Source of the DNA: Diacronema lutheri
Taxonomy: Eukaryota; Haptophyta; Pavlovophyceae; Pavlovales; Pavlovaceae
Assembly: GCA_019448385.1 (NCBI GenBank)
Contig: JAGTXO010000015.1
Coordinates: 496,001 to 560,000 of the forward strand
Reading direction: 5' to 3'
Length of the DNA stretch: 64,000 nt
Of the stretch, positions 37,355-47,441 are shown piece by piece. How positions within the stretch are numbered: the stretch's first letter is position 1; each line of letters opens with the position of its first letter. The position numbers were made by a program, and so were the translations under genes. The notes beneath the pieces are model-generated. The model had not been told where the DNA came from and did no database searches. It was given only the letters and a program-made list of their open reading frames with translations.

Positions 37355-40315
37355 ATGAGCATGCCGCGGCCTAAGGGCAAGGCGCGCCCCGGGGCGAACG
37401 CAGTGGCGGAGAAGACGCTCGCGCTGATGCGTGAAGTAACTGGTCTGCCCATCTTCGGCTCGACGGAGAAGCAGCTGCACAACGCGCTCCGATCGGGCGT
37501 GCTGCTCGTCGCGTACGTCAACAAGCTCTTCCCAAGCCACGGGGTCGACGCGCACCGCGGCGGCATCGAGAACAAGATCCTGGCCAACGACAACATCCAA
37601 AAATTCCTCAAGGCCGCGCGCGCCGCCGGCGTCATCGAGACGCACCTCTTCTCCACCGAGGACATCCACTCGGGCCGCGGGCTCGCGCGCGTGCACGCGT
37701 GCCTTGCGGCGATGCGCTCGCTCGCGAGCGCGCGCAAGCGGCCGCAGGCGGACGGTGACGAGAGCGTGCCGGGGCGGCGGCTGCGTGGGTCGATCACCAC
37801 GCAGGATGGGCTGCCACCGCCGCCGCACGACCTCGTCGAGGACGACGACATTGCGTGGCTGACCGACCGCGGCGCAGGCGCCGAGATTCCGCTCGTCGAG
37901 GCGCGTGCCGTCACGCTCGCGCAGCTCGAGGAGGTGCTCAGCGCGATCCGCGAGCGATGCGCGCGTGGTGGGCAGTGGTGGTGCCTCGAGCAATCCGATG
38001 AGGGCACGCCATCGTGGGAGTCGCGCGCACTCTCCTCATCAGACGTGCACCTTGACCACTTCTTGCACACCGTCGCACGGCCGGCGACGCGCGAGCGCAA
38101 TTGCTCGTTCGTCGAGCTCGTCGCCACGGAGGCGCAGCCGGCGGAGTGGGTGGTGTCGGTGGTATGGGCCGAGCCCGTCGAGACACTCGTCGCCTGCCTC
38201 CGCCGCCACGCCGCCGACCGCGGCTACACGCGCGAGAGCGCCGTGTGGATCGATGCGTTTGCCGGCCGACGAGCCGACTTTGCCGCGCCGCTCCCGCCCG
38301 ACCTGGCCGACGCGCCCTTCTGCCGCGCGGCGGCGGGCGCGCGCGGGATGCTCGTCGTGCTCGACAGCCTCGGCGCGCTCTTTGACCGCGTCGGCTTTGG
38401 CCTCGAGCTCCACGCCGCGCTCACCGCGCCGTCGGACAATTTCTTCACCGATGCGTACGCCGCCTTCGTCGCCGAGCGGCCGCCGAGCGGCGGCGCGGAG
38501 GCGGAGGTGGACGGCGACGGTGGTGGCACCGAGCAGCACAGCGCGCGCGCGGGCGGCGGTGGCGGCGGCGCGACAGAGATGCGCGTTGAGCGGATCACCG
38601 ACGGCGAGCTTGTGTCGGAGGATCTGTACGAGAAGGCGGTGCGCGAGGGCGACTTCTCGCACGACCTCGCCGAGCGCGGCCTGCGCTTTGCGCTCGCGGA
38701 CGCGTCCGCGCTGCCCGCGCGCGCGCGCGACAAGCAGCTGATCCTCGAGCACGTCGCGGCGGGCGTGGGCGCGCACGCGCTCGACGCGACGGTGCGCGCC
38801 ATCTTTTTGCTCGCAAAGCTGCCCGCCATCGCATCGCACGTCGGCGACGACGACGCGCGCGCGACCTTCGACGTGGCGCTGCGCGCGGCGCTTCCGCTCG
38901 CGCGCTGCCGGCGAGTGCGTCTCACGTTTGGCGGCGACGTTGCGGAGGATTGGGTCGCGCAGGTCGTCGTGCCCTCGTTGCCGCCCAGTGTGCGCTCACT
39001 CGCGCTGACTGAGTGTAGCGCACCGTCACTTTGTTCGGCCCTGCGCGCACACCTCCTCGTGCACGGCGCATCGACGCTCACCGCACTCGACCTGTCGTGC
39101 GACGGCATCGGCGCCGACGGCGCCGCGGCGCTCGCCGCGGTGCTTCGGCCCGACTCAGGGAGTGCGCTGCGTACGCTCGAGCTCTTTGGCAACCCGCTCG
39201 GCGACGCCGGCGTCTCGGCGTTGAGCGAGTCGCTTGAGCTTGACCCGCCGCTCCAGTCGTTGGGCCTGCAGGCGGTGGCGATGGCCGACGCGGGCGCGTG
39301 CTCGCTCGCGGCGGCGATCGCGTGCAACACGCAGCTCGTGCAGCTCGTGCTCCGCGGCAACGAGATCGGCGACGAGGGCGCGTACTTCCTCGCCGAGGGG
39401 CTCAAGTGCAACGGCACGCTGCTCGACCTCGACCTGTTCTGCAACGCGATCGAGGAGCGCGGTGCGCAGATGCTCGCGCGCGCGCTGCACGAGCCGACGT
39501 GCGCACTCAACGCGCTCAACCTCGACACGAACGATGTGGGCGATGAGGGCGCGGCCGCGCTCGCCGACGCGCTCAAAGTCAACGCCATGCTGCTCGAGCT
39601 CGACCTCGGCTCGAACCGCGAGCGCAACACGGGCGCGACGTCGCATTTGATCGGTGAGCGCGGTGCCGCGGCCCTCGCCGACGCGCTCGCTTCGAACAGC
39701 ACGCTCACGCGCCTCGACGTCGGTGGCAATGTACTTGGCAACAAGGGGGCGACCTCGCTCTCCGACGCGCTCGGCAGCAACACCGCCCTCCTCTCGCTCG
39801 CGCTCTACTCGAACCGGATTGACGAGCGCGGCGCGAACGCGATCTCGACCGCGCTCACGCTCTCCAAGGCACTGCGCGAGCTGGACATCAACTCGAACCA
39901 GATCGGCGACACGGGCGCGCTGGCCATCGCCGAGGCGCTCGCGACCAACGACGCGCTGCTCAAGCTCAACGTGTCGGGCTGTGCGATCGGAGACGTGGGA
40001 GCTGCCGCCTTCGCGAACGCGCTCAGCGCGAACAGCTGCCTCCTCACGCTCAAGCTCGGGCACAACCACATCGGCGCGGATGGCGCGGCGGCGCTCGCGA
40101 ACGGGCTGCGCATGAACACGACCCTCGTGAAGCTTGGCCTCGGCGAGAACCGTTTTGGCGACGAGGGCGCCGAGGCGCTCGCCGACGCGCTCGAGGCAAA
40201 CACGAGCCTCGCGCGCCTCTTCCTCTGGCACAACGCGCTTTCGGCCGACGCCAAGGAGCGGCTGCGCGCGGCGTGGATGCGCGAGGGCCGTCTGGACGAC
40301 AACTTGGTTGTCTGA
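37355..40315 (+). CDS. calponin-homology plus ribonuclease-inhibitor-type LRR protein
   Basis: Single-exon gene of 986 residues; first in-frame ATG at 37355 (MSMPRPKGKARPGANAV). Residues about 20-125 form a calponin-homology domain (GVLLVAYVNKLFPSHGVD, NDNIQKFLKAARAAGVIETH, LFSTEDIHSGRGLARVHACL). The middle has a region of unknown fold with AVWIDAFAGRRADF and GARGMLVVLDSLGALFDR, resembling signalling modules found beside LRRs in algae. From about residue 560 there are about 13 RI-type LRRs of 28 residues with the pattern L-L-x-L-D-L-x-x-N-x-I-G-D-x-G-A-x-A-L. The protein probably links actin or axonemal structures to a binding scaffold; partners are unknown. Confidence 0.75.
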   Translation: MSMPRPKGKARPGANAVAEKTLALMREVTGLPIFGSTEKQLHNALRSGVLLVAYVNKLFPSHGVDAHRGGIENKILANDNIQKFLKAARAAGVIETHLFSTEDIHSGRGLARVHACLAAMRSLASARKRPQADGDESVPGRRLRGSITTQDGLPPPPHDLVEDDDIAWLTDRGAGAEIPLVEARAVTLAQLEEVLSAIRERCARGGQWWCLEQSDEGTPSWESRALSSSDVHLDHFLHTVARPATRERNCSFVELVATEAQPAEWVVSVVWAEPVETLVACLRRHAADRGYTRESAVWIDAFAGRRADFAAPLPPDLADAPFCRAAAGARGMLVVLDSLGALFDRVGFGLELHAALTAPSDNFFTDAYAAFVAERPPSGGAEAEVDGDGGGTEQHSARAGGGGGGATEMRVERITDGELVSEDLYEKAVREGDFSHDLAERGLRFALADASALPARARDKQLILEHVAAGVGAHALDATVRAIFLLAKLPAIASHVGDDDARATFDVALRAALPLARCRRVRLTFGGDVAEDWVAQVVVPSLPPSVRSLALTECSAPSLCSALRAHLLVHGASTLTALDLSCDGIGADGAAALAAVLRPDSGSALRTLELFGNPLGDAGVSALSESLELDPPLQSLGLQAVAMADAGACSLAAAIACNTQLVQLVLRGNEIGDEGAYFLAEGLKCNGTLLDLDLFCNAIEERGAQMLARALHEPTCALNALNLDTNDVGDEGAAALADALKVNAMLLELDLGSNRERNTGATSHLIGERGAAALADALASNSTLTRLDVGGNVLGNKGATSLSDALGSNTALLSLALYSNRIDERGANAISTALTLSKALRELDINSNQIGDTGALAIAEALATNDALLKLNVSGCAIGDVGAAAFANALSANSCLLTLKLGHNHIGADGAAALANGLRMNTTLVKLGLGENRFGDEGAEALADALEANTSLARLFLWHNALSADAKERLRAAWMREGRLDDNLVV

Positions 40316-40365
40316 GCGGACGGTCGGCGTGAGTGAGTAAAAAAACAGAAACAGCGCTGTCGCTC

Positions 40366-43040
40366 TCACTTGGCGATGCCGTTGGTGTGGCTGCTATCAC
40401 AGCCCTCGCCGCCATGCTCGCGGAGCATGTCGATCGCAAGATCGACCATCGCGTCGAGCAGCCTCAGCTCGTCCGCGCCCTGCGCCTCGTCTCCCCTCGC
40501 ACCCGCGCTCGCATACCCGCGCGCGCTGCGCGTGTGCGAGGGCGCTGCTGCGAACTCGAAGAGTTGCGAGAGGCCGCGGAAGCCGCGCGAGAAATCGCCG
40601 TTTCCCGTGTCGCTCGCGCGCGAGACGCGCTGTTTGCCACCTGCGCCGACGTGTGCCATCTCGGCGGCCGCGCGTGCCGCGACGAGACGCGCCGGCGGGC
40701 GCGGCACGCGCGACGAATCGACCGCAAGATCGCCGTCAGCCGCCACGTCGGCGGCGGCCCGAGCGGCGGCCGCGCGCACCGCGCCGATGCCGAGGGACGG
40801 CATGCCCGCATGGTGCGCGGCGGCAGAGGCGGCGACCGAGCACGCGCGCGCGGCCGCGCCTGCAGGCCCTGCGCTCAGCGCGCCGCCCGGCGCGCGCGCG
40901 CTCGCGCCGGGCGTGCGGGCCCCGATGCCGTCAAGCTGTCCGTCCGAGCCGCTGCCCATGCCGTACCCGCAGCCAAGCGCGCGCGTGCGCTCGGGCGCGT
41001 GCGCCAGCTGCTCGCTGTTGCAACCGCGGTGCCCCCGCGCGTCGTCGCTAAGCGCCTCGGCCTCGATCAGCAGAGCTTCGGCGCCTGCGCCACGCGCGCC
41101 AGCGTGGCCACCGAGCCGCGCGCCGCGTCGCGCGAGCGGGCCGCCGTCCGGCGCTGCTCGCTCCACCATCTCCAGCCTCGCGAGCGTCGGCGGCGTCTGC
41201 ACGCGCGCGATCGCGCGCGTAGGCGCGCGCGCGTCGCGCGCCTCTGCCTGCGCGCCGAGCGCCGCCGGCAGGCGCAGCGCGCTAGCCGGCTGCACGCCAA
41301 GCGCTTCAGCATGGCCGCGCGAATGCGCATTCAATAGCCGCTCGTCAAACGACAGTGCGCTTGGCGGGAACGGAAGCGGCGAACGCGTGCCGACGATGGC
41401 CGCGGAGAGCGGCGCGGGCGGCGGCGGAGCGCCGGGCGCGGGACGGCCGCGCGGCGAGGGTGCACCGCCGGCAGCGTACACGGCGCTTCGGGAGGCGAGC
41501 GACTCGACCGCGCCGCTTGCGAGTGCGCGCGGCGCACCGCTGCACGCGTCCACGTCGGGCGCGCACGCGCGCGGTGGTGCCGCGCGCGTGCGCCGCGTCG
41601 CCGCGGCCGCGGCCGCCGCTGCGGCGGCGGCTGCAGCGGTGGCTGGCGCCGTGTGTGCGGCTGCGTGCGGGAGGAAGTGCGCAGCTCGCGGCGGTGGCAC
41701 GTCGCCCGGCCGCGGCACGCCCGCCGTCCAGCGCGCGCGCTCCGTGCGCTCGAGGTGCTCGAGCCGCTCGCCGCTCAGCTCGGCCGCGCGCGCGCGCGCC
41801 GCACCCGGCGGGCCGTCGCCCGGCGCGCCCGGCGCGAAGGGCGCGGAACGCCCAGGCGCGTGCAGAGGAGCCGCGGGGCGCGAGTGCGCGGCGGCGAGCG
41901 CGGCGAGCGCGGCACGCTCCGCGAACGCGACGGCGACGCTGAGCGGCTGCGAGCGCAGGCCGATTTGAGATGCGGCCGCCTCGACATTTTCATAGACTCC
42001 GCCCAAGGACAGGTCTGCGGGCGCGGACAGCTCGGCTGCGCGGCCCGGGATCTTGCGCGGGATCGGCGGCGCGCGCCGTCTGTCGCTGATTGTGAGCGCA
42101 GGCATTGGCTGCACGGCCTGGAAGACCTGCAGACAGGAGGGAAGGGTTGGTCGGTTGCACACAGCGAGGCGCGAGGCCGGAATGAGTATGCGCAATCGCA
42201 GGACGACGCGCAGCGCATCGCGGCGCGCACCTTCACCCCGTTGACGTAGGCGTGCACCGGCGGCCTGCCCGCACCTGCCGCGGCCGCCTCCGTCGCAACC
42301 AATGCGGCGACGTACGCGTCGGCCTCTGCGCGCAAGTCGATCGGCTCGCCCGCGTAGCCGTGCGTGCTCAGGCCGTTGACGGCGCGCGGCGCACCGACGC
42401 GATCCGCGCCGCCAGCCGCTCGCGACAAGGCGGCAAGGGGCGAGAGCTCAAGTTCGAGGCTGCCGCCGCCGGACGCTCCTGCCGGTGCGAGGCCGGCGAC
42501 GTGGCGCGGTCGCGCGTCGTCCAAGCTGTCGCTGCCGGCCGTCGCGCCGAACGTGCCCAGAGCGCCGGCGGTGAGCATCGCTGCGCGTACCTCGCCTGTC
42601 GACTCCTCGCGGACCGTCGAGAGGAAGGCGAGCGACTGTTCGGCATCGAGCAGGCCGTCGGCGCTGCCCGCGCGCTCGTGCGCGGCCTCCGGTGCGCCGT
42701 CCCAACCCGTGTCCCCGCCGCCGCCCACATCCCCATCGTCGCCGGCGTTCGCGCGATGCGCGTCCGAGGGCAAAGGGGACGCCGACGCATCGACTGACGC
42801 CCGCGCCGACGCCAGCGGCGAGTCGTCCGCCGCGGGCTCCTCGTCCGCGGGCTGAGGGCTCGCGCCGGCGCTGCCGAGCGCGGCGGCGCTCGCGGGGAAA
42901 AATCCGCGCGAGGTGCCGCTGAAGCGCGCCGCAGCGCTAGCGTCGGGGGCGTTGGCCGCGTCGTCCGGCAGTGCGGACGCGTTTCCGCTCGCCGGGTCGT
43001 CGTCGGCGAGCGGCGCCGGCGGCTCCGCGACAGTCGCCAT
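40366..43040 (-). CDS. Ala/Pro-rich disordered protein, unknown function
   Basis: Two exons (43040-42231 and 42126-40366) with a GT-AG intron give 856 residues. The first exon is acidic and disordered, with FLSTVREESTGEVRAAML and a small conserved-looking end, GYAGEPIDLRAEADAYVAAL followed by VHAYVNGVK. The second exon starts VFQAVQPMPALTISDRR and becomes a poly-Ala/Pro low-complexity sequence, ending in a predicted helix, ADELRLLDAMVDLAIDML. No domain was recognised. Its ATG is only 6 bp from that of CCDC103, so the two genes must share a tiny promoter or have transcripts starting inside each other. Confidence 0.55.
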
Positions 43041-43046
43041 CTTTGA

Positions 43047-43955
43047 ATGAACGGAAGAAAGCGTAACGCGCTCCCAACCGCCATGACGCCCGTCGCGGAC
43101 GAGGCCGCGCGCATCCACGAGCTGCACGCGGGGATGGCGGAGGCGCTCGACGCGGACCGCAAGAAGCAGGAGATCAACGATGCGAAAATGCGCGCCGTCG
43201 CCCAGCGCGTCGATTACGACCAGTTCTGCCACCTCGTCGCGGGCGCGCACCTCAAGCCAGTGAAGCCGATCGACAAGGACACGGCTGCGCGCGACTTCAA
43301 CTACTTTGTGATGCCTGCGGCCAGACCCGTGGCGCTGCCCGCAACGGTCGAGACCTCCACCTCGCTCGCGCCCCCTGCCGCCGCCCATGCTCCCGGCAGC
43401 GCGCCAGGCGCGGCCGCGCTGCGCGTGCCCAAGAGCGGGCTCGACTTCCACAAGGCGTGGCGCAGGCAGTGCAAGGCGCAGCCGGCGCGCGTGGCGTACC
43501 TGCGACTGATCGACGCGCAGCTCATCCCGACCTTATTCCAGGCCGAATTTGAGCCCGACATCCTCGACGGCATCGTCGCATCGCTCGACGAGCTGCTCGC
43601 GGCAGTGCCGGACGGCGGCGCCGGTGCGGCCGACGAGCGCGACGCGGCGACGGTGGGCGCCGAGTTTGCGCTGCGCGTCGCCGCGGCGCTCGAGACAGGC
43701 GGCGCCGACGCGGAGCGCCTGGGCGACGAGGTGCATCTCGCCGCCAGCTGGCTGCATGCCCTCCCAGAGGTGAACAAGTTTGGCCTCGCGCGCGAGTTCT
43801 GCGACGAGCGCACGCACGCGGCGCTCGGCCGGATTTTCGCCAGGCTGCGCGCACGTGGTTGCGGCAAGCTCCCGCGTGGCTCCGATCGGCTGCAGCGCGA
43901 GCTGAAGGAGCTGCTCGCACACGGGGCGCTCGACGAAGTGGCGGTGAAATACTAA
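43047..43955 (+). CDS. CCDC103: CCDC103 / DNAAF19 dynein arm assembly and attachment factor
   Basis: Single-exon gene of 302 residues from the ATG at 43047; a second candidate ATG is at 43083. The N-terminal part matches the dynein-attachment domain (KKQEINDAKMRAVAQRVDYD, then FCHLVAGAHLKPVK), and the C-terminal half matches the RPAP3-C domain shared with CCDC103 (LDFHKAWRRQCKAQ, RVAYLRLIDAQLIPTLF). In animals and Chlamydomonas-type flagellates the protein helps anchor outer dynein arms. The last Tyr codon and TAA stop overlap the terminal motif of the Harbinger transposon (43949-43957), so this C-terminus may have been set by the insertion. Confidence 0.82.
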   Translation: MNGRKRNALPTAMTPVADEAARIHELHAGMAEALDADRKKQEINDAKMRAVAQRVDYDQFCHLVAGAHLKPVKPIDKDTAARDFNYFVMPAARPVALPATVETSTSLAPPAAAHAPGSAPGAAALRVPKSGLDFHKAWRRQCKAQPARVAYLRLIDAQLIPTLFQAEFEPDILDGIVASLDELLAAVPDGGAGAADERDAATVGAEFALRVAAALETGGADAERLGDEVHLAASWLHALPEVNKFGLAREFCDERTHAALGRIFARLRARGCGKLPRGSDRLQRELKELLAHGALDEVAVKY

Positions 43956-45657
43956 CGCGACGCGGCAGGAGCAGTTCTTTGCTCGTGCGCGGTCACGTGA
44001 GCGGCGAGCGACAGCCGTGTTACGCGGATGTTGGTCGAGACGCGCGCAGGCGATGTTCGATCGCGACGTTGTGCAGCCGCAGCAGAAAATCTCCCAGCTG
44101 TGCGCGCATCCGAACACCGTTCTCGCGCGCTCTCTCGGTATTCGCGTATGCGTCGTCATCGTACGAAGGCGGAGGCGAGATGTCGTCTTCGAACGGATCG
44201 CGGCTCGCATCTCGAGCGTCAATGCGATTACGTGGACAGAATGCGCCGTGTTGGCCGTATATCACGTGGGCGTGGTCCATGACCGGCTCGTGCTCCTCCA
44301 CAAAGTTGTGCAGCACGCAGCAGGCCATCACGGTGAGCGACAGACGTAGCGGCACGTCGCCCTTGCTGAAATTTAAATACTTGAGCCGCCTGCGCGGCAG
44401 CGGGCGAGCAGGCGGCGAGGACGCGCGGACGGGGAATTCCGATTTTTCTCAATTATTTTTGTTGTCGCGACGCCCCCTGAGACGTGCGGCGCGCGCGACG
44501 GCGTGCACCTCCAGCGGTTCTTGAGCCGGCTGAAGGCGTTCACGATCTTGACGCGGGCCTTGTCGATGGCCGCGTTGGTGAGCCGCTCCATGATGACGGT
44601 GGTCAGACGCTCAAAGCCGACGAGCGTGTGCTCGCGGAGCTCGAACGCAGCGTCGCCAACGATGTGCGTCCGCGGCTGCACGCCGAGGCACTCGCGCTCG
44701 AGAAACTCGTGCATGCCGGTTTTCTGGAATACGTGCGCATCGTTGTTCGCGCCGGGGTATCCGACCTCCACGCGCCGGAACCGGCCGTTGTGGTCGCACA
44801 CCGCGAGAAGGATGATCGTGTTTCGCGCCTTGTAGCAGATGTAGTCCCGAGCGTGATGCTTGGGCGCCTCAATCTCAATGTGGCAGCCATCGACGGCACC
44901 GACGCAGAACGGCAGCCGGCTCACACGCTGGAACTCCTCCATCACTTCAGCGCGCTCCTCCTCCGACGACGGCCACGTGATCATTTCCGTGGCGAGCTCG
45001 GCGACAACGCCCACAAAGCGCCACAGGTACTCGGACACCTGGCTCGGCGGGACGGACCAGATCCAGCCGACACGATCAAATGACTCTTGACCGGAGAGCA
45101 CGTAAAGGCTCACCGCGATCTCCTTCTGCATCGTGCTCTTCAGTCGCGCGCCCCGCTGATGATCGCGCGAGGCGGGCGCGCCGTCGCGGTCGTGGCGATC
45201 ACGGTACTCGTCGGCCGCGAGCCAGCACTTGTCGACGAGGGCATCAAAGGTGGAGCGCCGCATGCGCATGGACTTCACGAAGAGAACCTCGGGGCACCCG
45301 GCCTTCAACACACGGGTGTCCGCATCGAGCTTGTGCTTGCGCAGCTCGCCCCACCGCTCGCGCACCACCCTCGGGATGCTGATGGCATCCGCCGCGGCTC
45401 GGTCATCGAGGCTGCGCTGCTGGTGCACGTGCAGTACAGCGGCGGCGTATACGAAGTCCATCATCATCTCCACGTGCGATTCTTCCTCGTCGACGTGGTC
45501 GATGAGGGCCAACGCGACCCTGATCCTCCGGCGCTTCGCGCACTCCATTGGCGTCGGATCCCACCCCAGGCCCTTTTCCAAATCCCCATAATAATTATTC
45601 ATACGCTGCGCACTTCCTGACCCCATCTGTTGACCCGTCGGAAAGCGTCGTTAGTAT
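43949..45657 (-). mobile_element. PIF/Harbinger DNA transposon
   Basis: The ends carry a short inverted repeat, ATACTAACG at 43949-43957 and CGTTAGTAT at 45649-45657; with a 1-2 nt gap the similarity extends through GACGC. TA next to both motifs is a possible target duplication, while PIF/Harbinger elements usually duplicate 3 bp, so the exact ends are not fixed. The 1.7-kb interior holds one spliced transposase. The usual second gene (Myb/SANT-like) is absent. The same 9-bp end motif occurs at 3059-3067, 60264-60272 and 60324-60332, suggesting related non-autonomous elements. Confidence 0.7.
44020..45626 (-). CDS. PIF/Harbinger transposase (DDE_Tnp_4), spliced
   Basis: Two exons (45626-44509 and 44389-44020) joined by a GT-AG intron of 119 bp give 495 residues and the typical join RLKNRWRRLKYLNFSKGDV. 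N-terminal helices (MRRSTFDALVDKC, then EIAVSLYVLSGQESFDRVG) precede the nuclease core. The first catalytic Asp is in CVGAVDGCHIEI and the second in GYPGANNDAHVF. At the third position (family pattern hE-x-AFGxLK) the sequence is KIVNAFSRLKNRW, with Val where Glu is expected. The C-terminal ACCVLHNFVEEHE block is complete. Without that Glu the enzyme would probably be inactive, although the frame is intact. MNNYYGDLEKG (45602) is an alternative start. Confidence 0.85.
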
Positions 45658-45746
45658 AATTATTCATACTGAGGACAGGAGGGTCTGTAAAGACTAATAA
45701 AGACCGCAAAAAAAGCCGGAGGCGTGCACGCCGAAGCGCGACAGCG

Positions 45747-47441
45747 TTGCAGCGGCAGCACGCGGCTCCTGCCCGCTGGCGGAGCTGCCGCGCGTTCGTG
45801 GCGCTGCTCCTGCCGGTGGCAGTACTGCTGTGCTATTTGCCTGCACGTGCTTCGCGCGTCGCCACAGTCCGGCTCCAGGCCACGCCGTGCTCGAGCGCAC
45901 GCGCGCGCGAGGGTGCGGCGTGCGAGCCTCCGGCAGCGTCGGCCGTCGCGCTCGCGTCAAACGCCGCGCGCGCAGTGCCGGCGCCGGCGGGCAGCGTGCG
46001 CGCGAGGAAGACGGCATCGGCAAATGCCGAAGACGGCGCGCGCGCGCTCTTTGCGGCGAGCGCGAGCGGCGTGGGCGCGTGCCCCCTGCGCGCGCTGCTC
46101 GTGGCGTTCGTGCTCACGAGCAAAGCGCGCAAGGGCTCGTCCATTTTGCGCGGCTACCGTCTCGGCCGCACGCTGGCGGAGCAGCTCGCGCCGCGCTGCG
46201 GCTGGGAGGTCGACTGCGTGCGCGCGTCCGTCCTGCCTGGCGCGGCGCTCACGCTGGACGCGTGCGTGCTCACCAAATACGCCAACGCTGACGCGATCGC
46301 GCTCTGCCGTCGGCTCGGCGCGTGCGTCGTCGCGCTCGACGTGATCGACAACATGGCGCTCGTCGATCACACGCTGCGCGCGGCCGCGGCCGAGGCTGCC
46401 GGCGGCGACACGGCCGCCGTCGCGCGCGCCGAGTACGAGGCGGCGGGCGGCGGCTTCGGCGACCTGAGCAGTGCGCGCGGTGTTGACCTGCTTCTCACGC
46501 AGACGCGCAGCTTTGCGCGCGCTGTCGACTCGCTTGGCGGAGCGCTGTCGCACGTGCGCGGCCGCACGCTCTATCACCAGCTCACAAACCCGGAGGAGGC
46601 GCGCGCATTTAGGTCAGCGCGAGACCCGTCGGCACGTGTGCGTGTTGTGGGCCTTCTCGCGGGCGACCGCGCCAACACGCCGTCAAAGGTGCAGCTGATG
46701 CGCCTCGCGCGCGCCGCGTGCTCGGCGGGCGAGTCGGTCCGCTTGTTCGCTGTGGTCGTGCAGGGCACGACCGACGTGTCGCAGCGCAACGGCACGTTCG
46801 TCTCGCGCAGGCGCGAGTGGACGTGCGTGCGCGAGACGGACGGGCGCGTGCGCGCGCTCGCACCGCCCGCCGAGCCGCGCGTCTTTGCCGCCGCCTCGCG
46901 CCTCGATCAGCGCAACTTTTATGCCGACCCGGCGCTCGACGACGTCGACGTCGCCGTGCTGTGGCCGCGCGAGCAGGGCAAGGCTTCGGTGCGCGAGTGG
47001 CCGCCGACGCGCCTTCTCTTTTGGATGAGCCGCGGCACGCCCGCTGTCTTTTGGCACTACCGCAGCTGCATCGAGCTGGCCGACGATTACGGCTATGCAA
47101 TGCCTGCGCCGGCCGCACGAGCGAGCGGCGAGCCGGTGCGCACGCTCGCGGCCGGGAGCGTGGAGGAGCTCCAGCGCGCGCTCGCGCCGCTCGTTGGCGG
47201 CGGTGCCGACGCGGCGGCCGCGCGTGCGCACCTCCGGCGGCAGGGCCTGCGCATCGCCGCCGAGTTCACCGAGTCTGCGGTCGCGCGGCGGCTCGCCGCG
47301 ATCTTGAGCGCCGAGCACGCGCGCAAGCGGTGCAAACTCGGTCCGCGCCGGCCGCCGCGCGTGGCCGGCCGCGACGGCGTGCTCGGCTTCGACGCGCACC
47401 TGCCGTGGCAGCTCGCAGGCCTCGCCAGGCGCGCGGATTGA
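45747..47441 (+). CDS. membrane-anchored putative glycosyltransferase, start codon not found
   Basis: Open frame of about 560 residues whose first ATG lies deep inside the protein, so the true start is missing or is non-AUG. The N-terminal region has a signal anchor (CRAFVALLLPVAVLLCYLPA). The luminal part reads like a GT-B type transferase: TLDACVLTKYANADAIALC, RLGACVVALDVIDNMALVDH, RVVGLLAGDRANTPSKVQ, PTRLLFWMSRGTPAVFWHYR and a closing VEELQRALAPL helix. Similar strings are present in uncharacterised algal proteins, but no CAZy family can be named with confidence. The upstream flank is the end of the Harbinger transposon (45657), which may have displaced the original 5' exon or start codon. 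Confidence 0.5.
   Translation: MQRQHAAPARWRSCRAFVALLLPVAVLLCYLPARASRVATVRLQATPCSSARAREGAACEPPAASAVALASNAARAVPAPAGSVRARKTASANAEDGARALFAASASGVGACPLRALLVAFVLTSKARKGSSILRGYRLGRTLAEQLAPRCGWEVDCVRASVLPGAALTLDACVLTKYANADAIALCRRLGACVVALDVIDNMALVDHTLRAAAAEAAGGDTAAVARAEYEAAGGGFGDLSSARGVDLLLTQTRSFARAVDSLGGALSHVRGRTLYHQLTNPEEARAFRSARDPSARVRVVGLLAGDRANTPSKVQLMRLARAACSAGESVRLFAVVVQGTTDVSQRNGTFVSRRREWTCVRETDGRVRALAPPAEPRVFAAASRLDQRNFYADPALDDVDVAVLWPREQGKASVREWPPTRLLFWMSRGTPAVFWHYRSCIELADDYGYAMPAPAARASGEPVRTLAAGSVEELQRALAPLVGGGADAAAARAHLRRQGLRIAAEFTESAVARRLAAILSAEHARKRCKLGPRRPPRVAGRDGVLGFDAHLPWQLAGLARRAD

Noticed and set aside
41353-41970. Plus-strand ORFs antisense to the 40366-43040 gene
   Set aside because: Arg/Ala-rich shadows; the minus strand has a clean intron join and an ATG, although its protein is also low complexity.
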